A stretch of DNA of 64,000 nucleotides from an uncultured Holdemanella sp. (GCF_934754935.1 NZ_CAKVJB010000010.1:4422-68421); one strand, 5' to 3'. Positions 9,701 through 18,108 are shown, numbered from the stretch's first letter. Program-made: numbers and translations. Notes: generated by a model from the sequence alone, not told the origin.

Positions 9701-10866
9701 GAGCGGAATGGATATGCGACACAATAAGTACCTTTAGCCAATTCTTCACGCAATGCATTTCTTTCATCACGGTGAACCATTGTACCTTTTTCCATGAATA
9801 CGTTGCCATTTACATCAACAATATCATGAGCAAGGCTCATACCATACATACGATCGATCGCATTTAATTTCTTACGTAATTTATAACGGCCAGCCTTTGT
9901 CAAGTCATAACGACGGTGATCAAAGAATTTAGCCTGCATCAAAGTGATTGATCCATCTAATGTTGGGATTTCATCACTTCTTTGGTTTTCATAGAAAGAA
10001 AGTAAAGCTTCCTGTGTTGTTTTTACTTTATCATTCAATAAAGAATTTTCGATTTCTTCATATTTACCGAAGAAAGCAGTATACAACAACAAATACATAT
10101 TCATGTATTCGCGATCTTCTGCATCTGTAGCTACATCAGACCAGTTACGTCCCATTGCACGTAAGAATGTTTCCATCATTGATGTATCGTGAGTATCTTC
10201 ATTTACTCCAATATTCAAAGACATACCAATCGCCTTGAATAAAATACTGAATAATACTTTACGACGACGGTCAATAGAAACGTTGATCAAACGTCCATTT
10301 GTAGTTTTCTTTTGTTCAGTCATGAACTCTAACCAAGTACCACGACTTGGAATTAATTCACAGCTAAAGTTTTGTTTACCAGTCTTTTCATCATAACTGT
10401 CCGCAAAATATGCACCAGGAGAACGTACGATCTGACTAACGATTACACGTTCTGCACCATTGATGATGAATGTACCAGTTTCTGTCATTAAAGGGAAATC
10501 CCCTAAATATACTTCTTCACTCTTAGTTACTACTTCACCCGTTTCTGAGTCAGTAACTTCTAATTCCATATCTGCATATAGAGGTGCTGCAAAGTTGCAT
10601 TCTCTATACATAGATTCTTCAGCGTTATATTTTGGTTCTTCAAAATGATAACGTAAGAAATTTAAGCGAATGTTTTTTCCATAGTTTTCAATTGGATAGA
10701 TTTCTTCAAATACTTCTTGGATACCTTGTTGCGTAAACCATTTAAATGAATCTGTCTGGATTTCGACAAGATTAGGTAACTCTAATTTACCACTAACCTT
10801 TGAGTAATCTCGGCGGGAAGATTTTTTTCCACACGAGACAATACGATATGCTTTGTTGTTGTCCAT
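6769..10866 (-). CDS. rpoB: DNA-directed RNA polymerase subunit beta
   Basis: 1365 residues from the preferred ATG at 10866. AAAGG sits nine bases before it, whereas the upstream in-frame ATG at 10875 directly abuts that AAAGG. This subunit forms the rifampicin pocket and the pincer opposite beta'. The fork-loop region reads SSQLLQFMDQQNPLAELTNKR in part, with Asn (codon 8869-8871) at E. coli position His526. Between the conserved RYDLTKAGRYK and DDIDMLGNRR segments there are about 250 residues, roughly twice the Bacillus length, so the lobe region carries an insertion. The C-terminus is an acidic tail (EENNEEEEA). rplJL is not adjacent; rpoB heads its own operon. Confidence 0.98.
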   Translation of the reverse strand: MDNNKAYRIVSCGKKSSRRDYSKVSGKLELPNLVEIQTDSFKWFTQQGIQEVFEEIYPIENYGKNIRLNFLRYHFEEPKYNAEESMYRECNFAAPLYADMELEVTDSETGEVVTKSEEVYLGDFPLMTETGTFIINGAERVIVSQIVRSPGAYFADSYDEKTGKQNFSCELIPSRGTWLEFMTEQKKTTNGRLINVSIDRRRKVLFSILFKAIGMSLNIGVNEDTHDTSMMETFLRAMGRNWSDVATDAEDREYMNMYLLLYTAFFGKYEEIENSLLNDKVKTTQEALLSFYENQRSDEIPTLDGSITLMQAKFFDHRRYDLTKAGRYKLRKKLNAIDRMYGMSLAHDIVDVNGNVFMEKGTMVHRDERNALREELAKGTYCVAYPFRSEFHEEDIVSIPTSWTTGLIGRVLASDVETEDAYLDAGTVLTEQDVLAIQKVVENVEIFAGLFAQPVKLTAENMDSVFNYGQRLYALGRLTNAQGEDIVDADMELVANRYMVGVSPDAIDSDVETQVKQRALSEDITAWLIGACVQEVYIIDNNGDEVRVAGNDPFANKHTITVSDMYAFFSYSLNVMEGVGTTDDIDMLGNRRIRSVGELIQNQFRIGLSRMERVVKERMSIQEMDSLTPRKLTNIRPLTAAIKEFFSSSQLLQFMDQQNPLAELTNKRRISALGPGGISRDRASFEVRDVHNSHYGRICPIETPEGPNIGLINNLTTYARINEYGFIQTPYRKVNEDGTVSEDTVYLSADEEADYVIAQANEVRDGHLVNERVVARKAGETIIADREEVELADVSPKQIVSVATACVPFLENDDASRALMGANMQRQAVPLLVPHSPYVGTGIEYKIAKDSGVGIVAKQDGVVEYVDGLRIVVKDNEGENHTYQLRKFARSNASTCINQRPIVEVGEKVEKGDILADGPSMQNGELALGQNVVIAYTTWHGYNYEDAIIMSERMVSDDVYTSIHVEEYDIDCRETKLGPEEITRDIPNVSEAAVRKLDSNGIIMVGAEVKEGDILVGKVTPKGQSEVSPEEKLLLAIFGEKSREVRDNSLKVPHGGAGIVHSIRVFKRGDGSDLPPGVNMRVKVYIVQKRKISEGDKMSGRHGNKGVISKILPIEDMPFMADGHPVDILLNPFGVPSRMNIGQILEIHLGYAARKLGVKFSTSVFDGLSNEDLQDVMREASMTVDGKQVLYDGQTGQPFDERISVGVMYMIKLAHMVDDKLHARATGPYSLVTQQPLGGKAQNGGQRFGEMEVWALEAYGAAHTLQEILTIKSDDIQGRIKTYEAIIKGKDIPEPGVPESFRVLMHELQGLAIDIRLLDENNNEVDITLDDDDQDAHPVQPLLQEEQKEELVDDIEEENNEEEEA

Positions 10867-10941
10867 GCATGCCATCCTTTCGTTCGAATTTGTACTATAC
10901 TAGGAAGTTTTCATCCGAAAACTTACACTATTATGCAATTT

Positions 10942-10973
10942 ATTATACTACTAGTAAAACTACCAAAAGTCAA
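10942..10973 (-). promoter_or_regulatory. Probable rpoBC promoter
   Basis: On the minus strand TTGACT (10973-10968) and a perfect TATAAT (10947-10942) are separated by 20 bases, longer than ideal. It lies about 75 bases before the rpoB start. A TAGTAT at 17-base spacing is an alternative -10. Confidence 0.5.
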
Positions 10974-10980
10974 GAAAAAC

Positions 10981-11009
10981 TTGACAAAATCGTAAAAATG
11001 GGTTATAAA
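10981..11009 (+). promoter_or_regulatory. Consensus SigA-type promoter running into an immediate terminator
   Basis: TTGACA, 17-base spacer, TATAAA on the plus strand, divergent from rpoB. The predicted start is near 11016, only about 11 bases before the terminator stem at 11027. It would make an RNA of roughly 40 nt. Confidence 0.65.
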
Positions 11010-11015
11010 TATTGC

Positions 11016-11057
11016 CTATCCCTTTTAAGCACCTTCACAAACTAGGTGCTTTTTTAT
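11016..11057 (+). ncRNA. Putative tiny promoter-terminator transcript (about 40 nt)
   Basis: Inferred from a consensus promoter (10981-11009) and an intrinsic terminator (11027-11057). There is no start codon with a ribosome-binding site between them. Most of the RNA would be the terminator hairpin with a roughly 10-nt 5' tail. It could be a small RNA, a premature-termination leader for the lipoprotein gene, or a transcriptional insulator. No known RNA family is recognised. Confidence 0.35.
11027..11057 (+). terminator. Intrinsic terminator between two tandem promoters
   Basis: Eight-base stem AAGCACCT/AGGTGCTT, nine-base loop, then TTTTTATTT on the plus strand. There is no U tract on the minus strand, so it is not the terminator of a minus-strand gene. 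Confidence 0.85.
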
Positions 11058-11066
11058 TTGTCCATT

Positions 11067-11095
11067 TTGACAACCCTTCTATTTATGCATACAAT
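11067..11095 (+). promoter_or_regulatory. Promoter of the 11119 lipoprotein gene
   Basis: TTGACA, 17-base spacer, TACAAT. An AAAGGAG ribosome-binding site and the ATG at 11119 follow. Confidence 0.8.
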
Positions 11096-11118
11096 AAAGA
11101 AGTTTAAAGGAGTACTCA

Positions 11119-11826
11119 ATGAAAAAAATATTAACTATCATCTTAACTTGTTTTTTAACCCTTAGCCTTGCAGGATGCTCTAGCAAAAAGAACGACGATG
11201 ACATCCTTGCATTCTTCAATGCGTTAGATAATACACTAAATTTAAAAAGTGCCCAAATCAATGGATCACTTACAATGAAAGATTCAAAATTAAATATTGA
11301 TGCGCAAATTCTTCAAAAAGACGACTTACAAGTTTCAAGCTCCATCGGTCTTGTCGCAGGGAAAAATGTGCAAAATGACTTTTTGAACTTTTATATCAAA
11401 GATGGAAAAACATATTTAAATTCTATGGGAACCAAAACCCAAAGTACAGTTGATAAAATTGGATTAAAACAAAATTCAAAATTAAATACATACAACCCAT
11501 TTCTAGATTTAACCGATGATCAACTATGTGAATTGTTTGATTCTTCTAAAAAAGAAAATGACACCTACACATTTAAAGTCAACACGAGCAAATTAGCAAC
11601 CCTACTCGATAACATGGGATCTGTCAAACTGGATAATGCAACGCTTGAAGCAACCATCAAAAACAAGAAAATATCTCACCTTGTATTAAGCTTTACAGGA
11701 ACACAAACCGTAGATGATGCTAGTGCTGATATTGATGTTTCAATTGAACTAAGCATCAAAAAACTAAATAAGATCAACTTCCCAAATGATTTAGACGATT
11801 ATAAAAACGAAACTGCAGAAGATTAA
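11119..11826 (+). CDS. Predicted lipoprotein of unknown function
   Basis: 235 residues. A signal peptide with a Lys-Lys N-region and a hydrophobic core ends in the lipobox LAGC, so Cys20 should be lipidated and the protein anchored outside the membrane. The mature part has repeated amphipathic beta segments (for example INGSLTMKDSKLNIDAQI) like lipoproteins with an LppX/LolA-type half-barrel, but I cannot assign a family with confidence. AAAGGAG precedes the ATG. It is a single-gene unit with its own promoter and a bidirectional terminator shared with the convergent acyltransferase. Confidence 0.8.
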   Translation: MKKILTIILTCFLTLSLAGCSSKKNDDDILAFFNALDNTLNLKSAQINGSLTMKDSKLNIDAQILQKDDLQVSSSIGLVAGKNVQNDFLNFYIKDGKTYLNSMGTKTQSTVDKIGLKQNSKLNTYNPFLDLTDDQLCELFDSSKKENDTYTFKVNTSKLATLLDNMGSVKLDNATLEATIKNKKISHLVLSFTGTQTVDDASADIDVSIELSIKKLNKINFPNDLDDYKNETAED

Positions 11827-11848
11827 TTCCTCTGCAGTCTTTTTATTT
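11813..11848. terminator. Bidirectional intrinsic terminator
   Basis: Stem CTGCAGA/TCTGCAG with T-rich tracts on both sides (TCTTTTTATTT on plus, TTTCGTTTTTAT on minus). It serves the convergent lipoprotein and acyltransferase genes. Confidence 0.8.
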
Positions 11849-13618
11849 ATTCGCTTTTTCTTCAATCTCTTTTTGCTTTTGCATAACCTCATTAATTTTT
11901 TCTTGAATTAAATGAGCATATGCATCAGCACCAGGTTCCATTGGATGGATTCCATCCTCTTCTAATAAATCTGTATGCTGAGAAATATAAGAATTCCAAT
12001 CAATCAGTGTAATATTTGAATGTTTTTTAGCTAATTCCTGTAAATATTCATTATTGCTAGCTTCCCATTCAACACCTGGTGCATATACATTGACCCAGAA
12101 AATAGATTTATCTGAACCAATCATTTCTAATGTTTGTTCAACCGTACTCTCATCCAAAACACCATTCGTTCCTAGTGACATCACAACTGTATTATGCACA
12201 GCTCCTTTTGACTCATACCAACGTAACACATCTGGTGCTTGTGACATTTGTCTTGAAACAGCCGCATCGACAGTTGCATCTGGGTAAATAGCTTGAATAT
12301 TTGTATATGCCGACAACATTACAGAATCTCCTAAACAGAACAATCCTTTATCTGATACTTTCTGTGAATTTCCACTAGGACTATAATCTACATTTTTAGC
12401 CTTTTCCATTTTGCCATCTGATTTTGCATTCTTTTTCTTATTCTTGATAGCTTCTTCATTTTCGGCAATACGCTTTTGTAACGCACTAGAATCCACATCT
12501 TTTGAAGTTGCTAACGCAACAACTCCTGTAGCTTGAAAAACAAATCCAACAATTCCACAAGCCAATACGGCTTTTTGAAATTTTGGCTTAATTTGTTTAT
12601 ACTTAAACACCTTTAAGAAATAATTTGTCCATACTACAAGTGCAATCAAAATCACAAATTCAAACAAATACATAATGAAGTGTTTATTCCAATCTTTATA
12701 TTGGAATAAGTAAATCACTGGATATTGCCACAAATAGATTTCATAACTATGCTTACCAATCCAATCTAATACAGGTACATCCAATGAAATTGAACTATTT
12801 GCTGTCTTCTCAATTAAAAACATGGACAAGATTGTTGTTAGTGCTAACACCAATAAATATACAATTGGCATTTTACCCGCAAAAATAAAGTAAGAAACTG
12901 CCAATATTCCAATCAATGAAAGTGAAATATAAAAATTCTTTTTTGTTTCTTCCTCTTTTGTATATATCCAACCCAAAAGCATTCCGGCAAACAATGAATA
13001 GATTCGCGTATCTGTTCCATAATACAATCTTGTAACATTCACTTTACATAAATAAAGTATTGGCATTATTAGCGCAAAAACCACAGTAACTGTAAGCATC
13101 GTCTTGATTGTATTTGACTTTCCCTTTTTTTCTTCTAACTTATATAATCCAAATAATAAAAGTGGAAAAATCAAATAAAATTGCATTTCTATAGACAAGA
13201 ACCATAAATGAGAGAATGGTGAAGTATTCGCAATTCGTGTAAAGTAATCCAAACTCTGCGAAATCTGCCAAAAGTTATTAAAACCCGCAAATATGCTTAA
13301 TACTTGCATCTTCATTCCACGCAAGCTATCATTCGCCAAAAAGAAATAAACCCCTAAAGTCGTAAAAACCATTACCAACAATGGTGGGTACAACCTTTTT
13401 ATTCTTGATATATAAAATTTAACTACAGAAAACTCCTTGTTTTCCATTTTTTTCTTATTTGTGATAACCATTAAAAAACCAGTTAAAACAAAAAATAAAA
13501 CTACACCTAAATAACCACCTTTAAACACATTAGGAAACATATGAAATAGCGTAATTCCGATGATCGCAATACCACGCAGTCCATCCATTCCCTTAATTCG
13601 GTTTCCTTCTTTTTTCAT
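11843..13618 (-). CDS. OatA-like O-acetyltransferase (acyltransferase-3 plus SGNH domain)
   Basis: 591 residues. Residues 1 to about 360 are a multi-helix acyltransferase-3 membrane domain starting RIKGMDGLRGIAIIGITLFH, with the conserved His in TM1 and SPFSHLWFLSIEMQFYL. A Lys-rich linker follows. Residues about 425-580 form an extracellular SGNH esterase domain with block I LGDSVM, block III LGTNG and block V DGIHP (catalytic Asp/His). This layout is that of OatA, which O-acetylates peptidoglycan MurNAc and gives lysozyme resistance; teichoic-acid or polysaccharide acetylation is possible. AAGGGGAT ribosome-binding site. Single gene. Confidence 0.88.
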   Translation of the reverse strand: MKKEGNRIKGMDGLRGIAIIGITLFHMFPNVFKGGYLGVVLFFVLTGFLMVITNKKKMENKEFSVVKFYISRIKRLYPPLLVMVFTTLGVYFFLANDSLRGMKMQVLSIFAGFNNFWQISQSLDYFTRIANTSPFSHLWFLSIEMQFYLIFPLLLFGLYKLEEKKGKSNTIKTMLTVTVVFALIMPILYLCKVNVTRLYYGTDTRIYSLFAGMLLGWIYTKEEETKKNFYISLSLIGILAVSYFIFAGKMPIVYLLVLALTTILSMFLIEKTANSSISLDVPVLDWIGKHSYEIYLWQYPVIYLFQYKDWNKHFIMYLFEFVILIALVVWTNYFLKVFKYKQIKPKFQKAVLACGIVGFVFQATGVVALATSKDVDSSALQKRIAENEEAIKNKKKNAKSDGKMEKAKNVDYSPSGNSQKVSDKGLFCLGDSVMLSAYTNIQAIYPDATVDAAVSRQMSQAPDVLRWYESKGAVHNTVVMSLGTNGVLDESTVEQTLEMIGSDKSIFWVNVYAPGVEWEASNNEYLQELAKKHSNITLIDWNSYISQHTDLLEEDGIHPMEPGADAYAHLIQEKINEVMQKQKEIEEKANK

Positions 13619-13767
13619 ATCTACATATCCCCTTATCGCGCTACTACTAGCACTATATATTCTAACACAAACAAACCTTAATAATTATTAATAAATATAT
13701 AAATTTTTAATATCACTTTTTTTCAAAATACCATATAATATATTAAGGTTCCAGAAAGGAAAATGAC

Positions 13768-14976
13768 ATGCAAAGTATTAAGACAATTTATAAAATCGGA
13801 CCCGGACCTAGTAGTTCTCATACATTCGGTCCAATGATGGCTTCTAAGTATATCAATGAACAATACCCAGATGCCTCACATTTCAAAATCACTCTATTTG
13901 GTTCTTTAGCACTTACAGGAAAAGGACACCTTACAGATAAGATCATTTTAAAAACATTAGGTGCTAGTAAATGCGAAATCATCTTTGATATGAAAACGCC
14001 TGTTGAACATCCCAATACAATGATTATTGAAGTATTTGACAATGATACAAAAATTGCGCAACACACATTTGTTTCAATTGGTGGCGGTAAAATTGAAATT
14101 GATGGTAAAAAAGGCAATGTAGACCCAGAAATTTATCCACACACAAAGATGGATGATATCCAAGTCTATTGTAATGAACGACATTTACGTTTAGACCAAT
14201 ATATTGATGAAGTTGAAGGTCCTGATTTTGACTCTTACATGAATCAAATCTTTAAACAAATGCTAAAAACAGTAAATACAGGATTAAAGAAGACTGGTGT
14301 ATTACCTGGAAGCTTAAAAATTGATCGTGTAGCCCACGCATTATACCAATCCGCACAAAGTTGTAGTGATATCCAAGACAAAAACAGTTTATTACTAAGT
14401 AGCTATGCCTATGCAGCCAACGAACAAAATGCCAGTGGAGGCATTGTCGTAACTGCTCCAACAATGGGTAGTTGCGGTGTATTACCTAGTCTTGTATACC
14501 ATTTCTATCACGATCAAAATTATCCTAAAAAGACAATTATCCAAGGACTTAAGGTTGCCGGATTGATTGGTAATCTAATTCAGACAAACGCAACCATTTC
14601 AGGAGCTAAAGCCGGATGTCAAGCCGAAGTTGGTGCTGCCTGCTCCATGGGTGCTGCCTTTGTTGCTTATTGCCAACTTCAAAATAATGAACAAATCGAA
14701 TGTGCTGCAGAAATTGGATTAGAACACCATCTAGGACTCACATGCGATCCAGTTGGCGGATACGTTATGATTCCTTGTATTGAAAGAAATGCCGTAGCTG
14801 CACAAAGAAGTGTAGATGCCGCAAGACTTGCTAAATATTTACGCAACGTAAAAAAGAATCGTGTAAGTTTTGACATGGTTGTTCAAACCATGAATCTAAC
14901 AGGAAAGAAACTTCCAATTGAGTTAAAAGAAAGTGCACTAGGCGGACTAGCCGTAGTTGTACCAGAAAAAGCTTAA
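13768..14976 (+). CDS. sdaA: L-serine dehydratase, iron-sulfur type, single chain
   Basis: 402 residues, with the beta (N-terminal, GPGPSSSHTFGPMMAS) and alpha (C-terminal) parts fused; slightly shorter than the E. coli enzyme. It deaminates serine to pyruvate and ammonia in the cytosol using a [4Fe-4S] cluster. Conserved cysteines are in GSCGVLPSL, GAKAGCQAEVG and GLTCDPVGG. The ATG follows GAAAGGA, and a TATAAT lies about 30 bases upstream. It is a single gene between terminators. It fits amino-acid fermentation beside the branched-chain amino-acid importer, though nothing shows co-regulation. Confidence 0.93.
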   Translation: MQSIKTIYKIGPGPSSSHTFGPMMASKYINEQYPDASHFKITLFGSLALTGKGHLTDKIILKTLGASKCEIIFDMKTPVEHPNTMIIEVFDNDTKIAQHTFVSIGGGKIEIDGKKGNVDPEIYPHTKMDDIQVYCNERHLRLDQYIDEVEGPDFDSYMNQIFKQMLKTVNTGLKKTGVLPGSLKIDRVAHALYQSAQSCSDIQDKNSLLLSSYAYAANEQNASGGIVVTAPTMGSCGVLPSLVYHFYHDQNYPKKTIIQGLKVAGLIGNLIQTNATISGAKAGCQAEVGAACSMGAAFVAYCQLQNNEQIECAAEIGLEHHLGLTCDPVGGYVMIPCIERNAVAAQRSVDAARLAKYLRNVKKNRVSFDMVVQTMNLTGKKLPIELKESALGGLAVVVPEKA

Positions 14977-15010
14977 AGGCCTAATTCATATGAATTAGAC
15001 CTTTTATATT
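14976..15010. terminator. Terminator between serine dehydratase and CBS-ACT gene
   Basis: Stem AAGGCCTAATTC/GAATTAGACCTT with an ATAT loop and a TTTTATATT tail on plus. The same hairpin with a weaker T-rich tail could end the convergent liv operon. Confidence 0.8.
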
Positions 15011-15659
15011 ACTTATCACGAACAAAACACTCTAATACTTTATAGCCTTTTCGTTCTAAATCCGCTTGTAAATCATCTGGTTCTGTTGTATCACAACGAA
15101 TAACTAGATTGGCAATTCCATCTTCAAAAGAATACACACCAATATGATTGATATTCACCTTATTTTCAACAAAGATTTCCGACAATTTACCAATCGCACC
15201 AATCTCATCTTTTACGGCAACCGTAATTCTTGAACCCACTTCATCCCATCCAAGAACATTCAAGAAACATTTAAATACATCATTTTGCGTTACAATACCC
15301 GTAACTTCACCCGATGCATTGACAACCGGCAAACATCCAATGTTGTTTTTCAACATTTTCTGTGTCGCATATTCCATCAATTCATTTTCATCCACAGAAA
15401 TGACTTTTTTAACCATCACAGTACTTACAGTCGTTTTTGACAATAAATAATTCAATTCATATATGCTTAAGCTTGTTGCATTCGTTGTACCCGAATTTGA
15501 AATCATACCCTCAGTAATCAATCCAACAAGTTGACCTTTTTCAACAACAGGAACACGGTGAATCCCCTTTTCCTTCATCAAATCAATGATTTGTGAAATC
15601 GTTGCATCTGGTTCAGCACATATAACATTTTTTGTCATATAATCCTTAACTTTAAACAT
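15009..15659 (-). CDS. CBS-CBS-ACT domain protein (AcuB-like), last gene of liv operon
   Basis: 216 residues. Two CBS domains (about 1-60, beginning VKDYMTKNVICAEPDAT, and 75-130) form a nucleotide-sensing pair. Residues about 143-216 are an ACT domain (RITVAVKDEIGAIGKLSEIF), a fold that usually binds amino acids. The layout matches the AcuB-like family; no enzyme domain is present. It starts four bases after livF with AGGAGG upstream, so it is the last gene of the importer operon. I infer a sensor of adenine nucleotides and branched-chain amino acids for the importer or linked metabolism; this is unproven. Confidence 0.82.
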   Translation of the reverse strand: MFKVKDYMTKNVICAEPDATISQIIDLMKEKGIHRVPVVEKGQLVGLITEGMISNSGTTNATSLSIYELNYLLSKTTVSTVMVKKVISVDENELMEYATQKMLKNNIGCLPVVNASGEVTGIVTQNDVFKCFLNVLGWDEVGSRITVAVKDEIGAIGKLSEIFVENKVNINHIGVYSFEDGIANLVIRCDTTEPDDLQADLERKGYKVLECFVRDK

Positions 15660-15663
15660 CTTA

Positions 15664-16374
15664 TTATCCTCCTAGATATGCCTTTTGAACATCAGGGCTC
15701 TTGGCAAGCTCTTCACCTGTTCCTGACATTACAACTTTACCAGTCTCTAAAACATAGGCACGATGAGCAATCGACAAAGCCATCTTTGCGTTTTGTTCTA
15801 CCAATAAAACCGTTGTTCCCGACTTATTGATTTCTTCAATAATATTAAAGATTTCCTTAACCAAAATAGGAGCAAGCCCCATACTAGGCTCATCCAAAAG
15901 TAACAATTTAGGCTTAGCCATTAAAGCACGTCCCATCGCTAACATTTGTTGCTCACCACCAGATAAAGTAGAAGCATCCTGATTCATACGTTCTTTTAAG
16001 ATTGGAAACTGCTCACAAACCTTTTCATAATCACGCTTGATTCCATCTTTATCTTTTCTTAAAAAAGCGCCCATCATCAAGTTTTCATATACACTCATAC
16101 CTGTAAAGATACGACGACCCTCTGGCACTTGCGTTAAACCCATCTCAACAATATGTTTCGGATTGGCCTTCATAATCGACTCATTTAAAAAGTTGATTTC
16201 TCCACCCGACTTTTTAACGATACCACTAATTGACTGCATCATTGTCGTTTTTCCAGCTCCATTGGCACCAATCAACGCAACAATTTCACCTTCATTTACT
16301 TCTAAGCTTATACCTTTTAAAGCTTCAATAACACCATAATGCACATGAAGATCTTTGATTTCTAACATTGCCAT
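15664..16374 (-). CDS. livF: Branched-chain amino-acid ABC transporter ATP-binding protein LivF
   Basis: 236 residues. ABC ATPase with Walker A GANGAGKTT (about residue 37), signature LSGGEQQ, Walker B LLLLDEPSMGL and the switch His replaced by LVEQNA, which is typical of LivF. It pairs with LivG in the cytoplasm to power uptake of leucine, isoleucine, valine or related amino acids. A GGAG lies seven bases before ATG, inside the livG end. Part of livJHMGF-CBS/ACT. Confidence 0.95.
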   Translation of the reverse strand: MAMLEIKDLHVHYGVIEALKGISLEVNEGEIVALIGANGAGKTTMMQSISGIVKKSGGEINFLNESIMKANPKHIVEMGLTQVPEGRRIFTGMSVYENLMMGAFLRKDKDGIKRDYEKVCEQFPILKERMNQDASTLSGGEQQMLAMGRALMAKPKLLLLDEPSMGLAPILVKEIFNIIEEINKSGTTVLLVEQNAKMALSIAHRAYVLETGKVVMSGTGEELAKSPDVQKAYLGG

Positions 16375-16375
16375 A

Positions 16376-17155
16376 CTAGATCTCCTCTCCTAAGTAGGCC
16401 TTAACTACAAACTCATTTTGTTTGATTTCTTCAGGCGTACCATTCGCTATCATTTTACCATAGTTTAAAACATAAATACGCTCACAAATCTTCATAACCA
16501 AAGACATATCATGTTCAATCAGGATTACAGTTAATTTATATTTCTCTCGAATATGATCAATCAATTCTGTTAACTCTTTTGTTTCCTGCGGATTCATACC
16601 AGCAGCCGGCTCATCCAAATATAAAATTTTTGGTTGAATTGCCAAAGCACGAGCAATCTCTAATCTTCTTTGTTTACCATAAGGAAGATTGGTCGCCAAT
16701 TCATTTCTTAAAGAATACAATCCAACTTCTTTTAACAACTCTTCTGCCTTTTCTTCGACCCACTTCTCTTCTTTATAATATGTAGGCAAACGTAAAATTG
16801 CAGCTAAACTTCCATAACGAATATTTTTATGCATCGCCACCTTAACATTTTCTAAGACAGTCATAGATTTAAACAAACGAATATTCTGGAATGTACGTGC
16901 AACACCTAAGTTTGTGATTTTGTAAGGCTTCAATCCACCAATCTGAATACTCTTATCTTGATCCATCAACTCAATCAAGCCACTACTTGGTTCATAAACA
17001 CCTGTCAACAAGTTGAATAATGTTGTTTTCCCCGCACCATTTGGACCAATCAAACCAATAAGCTCACCCTCATTGATTGTCATAGACACGTTAGAAACTG
17101 CACAAAGACCACCGAAATTCTTTGTCAAATTTTTTACATTTAAAATCGTTTTCAT
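16376..17155 (-). CDS. livG: Branched-chain amino-acid ABC transporter ATP-binding protein LivG
   Basis: 259 residues. Walker A GPNGAGKTT, a long LivG-type insertion after it, a signature region NLPYGKQRRLEIARAL and Walker B ILYLDEPAAGMN, then VILIEHDM with the switch His. The family's hallmark C-terminal segment ending near VKAYLGEEI is present. It is the partner of LivF and contacts LivM/LivH. The start overlaps the livM stop (ATGA), indicating translational coupling. Confidence 0.95.
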   Translation of the reverse strand: MKTILNVKNLTKNFGGLCAVSNVSMTINEGELIGLIGPNGAGKTTLFNLLTGVYEPSSGLIELMDQDKSIQIGGLKPYKITNLGVARTFQNIRLFKSMTVLENVKVAMHKNIRYGSLAAILRLPTYYKEEKWVEEKAEELLKEVGLYSLRNELATNLPYGKQRRLEIARALAIQPKILYLDEPAAGMNPQETKELTELIDHIREKYKLTVILIEHDMSLVMKICERIYVLNYGKMIANGTPEEIKQNEFVVKAYLGEEI

Positions 17156-18108
17156 GCAGATTTCTCCTTTCGCTTATCAAATAATTTCTTAAATGACAAT
17201 TCTTTAGTACCTAAAATTCCAGTTGGCTTAAAGATCATGATTCCGACCAATGCCAAACCATAAATAATCATTCGAATTTCTGAGAAGTTTGCCAAAACAA
17301 CATTGATAATACCAATCGCAACAGCTGCCAAAACACTCGATGTCATAGAGCCCATACCACCAAATACGACCATGACTAAGATATCGATTGATTTATTGAA
17401 AGTAAATTGATCTGGCTTAATAACATAGAAGTTACATGCGAATAAGGCTCCAGCTAAAGAAGCAAGTAAGGCCCCAATCACAAAGGCAATAACTTTATAT
17501 TTTGTCGTATTGATACCCATTGCCTCACTGGCAATCTCATCTTCACGAATCGATAAACAAGCACGTCCAGGAGCAGAATGTGTAAAGTTGCAAACAACTA
17601 AAATTGAAATAACAGCACACACAAACAACAACGGAAATGTAGTTAATTTAGGAATACCATTTAGTCCGGCTGCTCCATTTGTGATTTCCATATTTTGCAC
17701 TAAAATACGCACGATTTCGGCAAAACCCAAAGTTGCGATTGCCAAATAATCCCCTTTTAAACGCAATGTTGGAATAGAAACAATCAAAGCTACAATGGTT
17801 GAAAGAACAAAACCAATCAATACGCCAATCACTAGTCCTGTCATATTTGGCATCATTTTAACCATAATACCAGCACAATAAGCACCAATACACATAAATC
17901 CAGCATGTCCTAATGAGAACTGACCACATACACCAATAACTAAGTTTAATGAAACGGCTAGAATAATATTAATAAAAATATTATATAAAGTGATGGAATA
18001 ATAAGATCCAATAATTCCGACTTTCATTAAAATCGTTAAAACTACAAAAGATACTATAGAAAGTAAAAGCCAAGCCAAATTTGCCTTATTCAATAATTCT
18101 TTACGCAT
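17152..18108 (-). CDS. livM: Branched-chain amino-acid ABC transporter permease LivM
   Basis: 318 residues, about ten hydrophobic segments. The LivM signature GQFSLGHAGFMCIGAY follows the third helix, and the ABC-contact EAA-like loop DEIASEAMGINTTKYKV is near residue 195. It forms the membrane channel with LivH. It is separated by three bases from livH and overlaps livG. Confidence 0.95.
   Translation of the reverse strand: MRKELLNKANLAWLLLSIVSFVVLTILMKVGIIGSYYSITLYNIFINIILAVSLNLVIGVCGQFSLGHAGFMCIGAYCAGIMVKMMPNMTGLVIGVLIGFVLSTIVALIVSIPTLRLKGDYLAIATLGFAEIVRILVQNMEITNGAAGLNGIPKLTTFPLLFVCAVISILVVCNFTHSAPGRACLSIREDEIASEAMGINTTKYKVIAFVIGALLASLAGALFACNFYVIKPDQFTFNKSIDILVMVVFGGMGSMTSSVLAAVAIGIINVVLANFSEIRMIIYGLALVGIMIFKPTGILGTKELSFKKLFDKRKEKSA

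Noticed and set aside
13619..13767. Regulatory RNA in the acyltransferase-serine dehydratase gap
   Set aside because: AT-rich with promoter-like hexamers only; no stable structure or T-box features seen.
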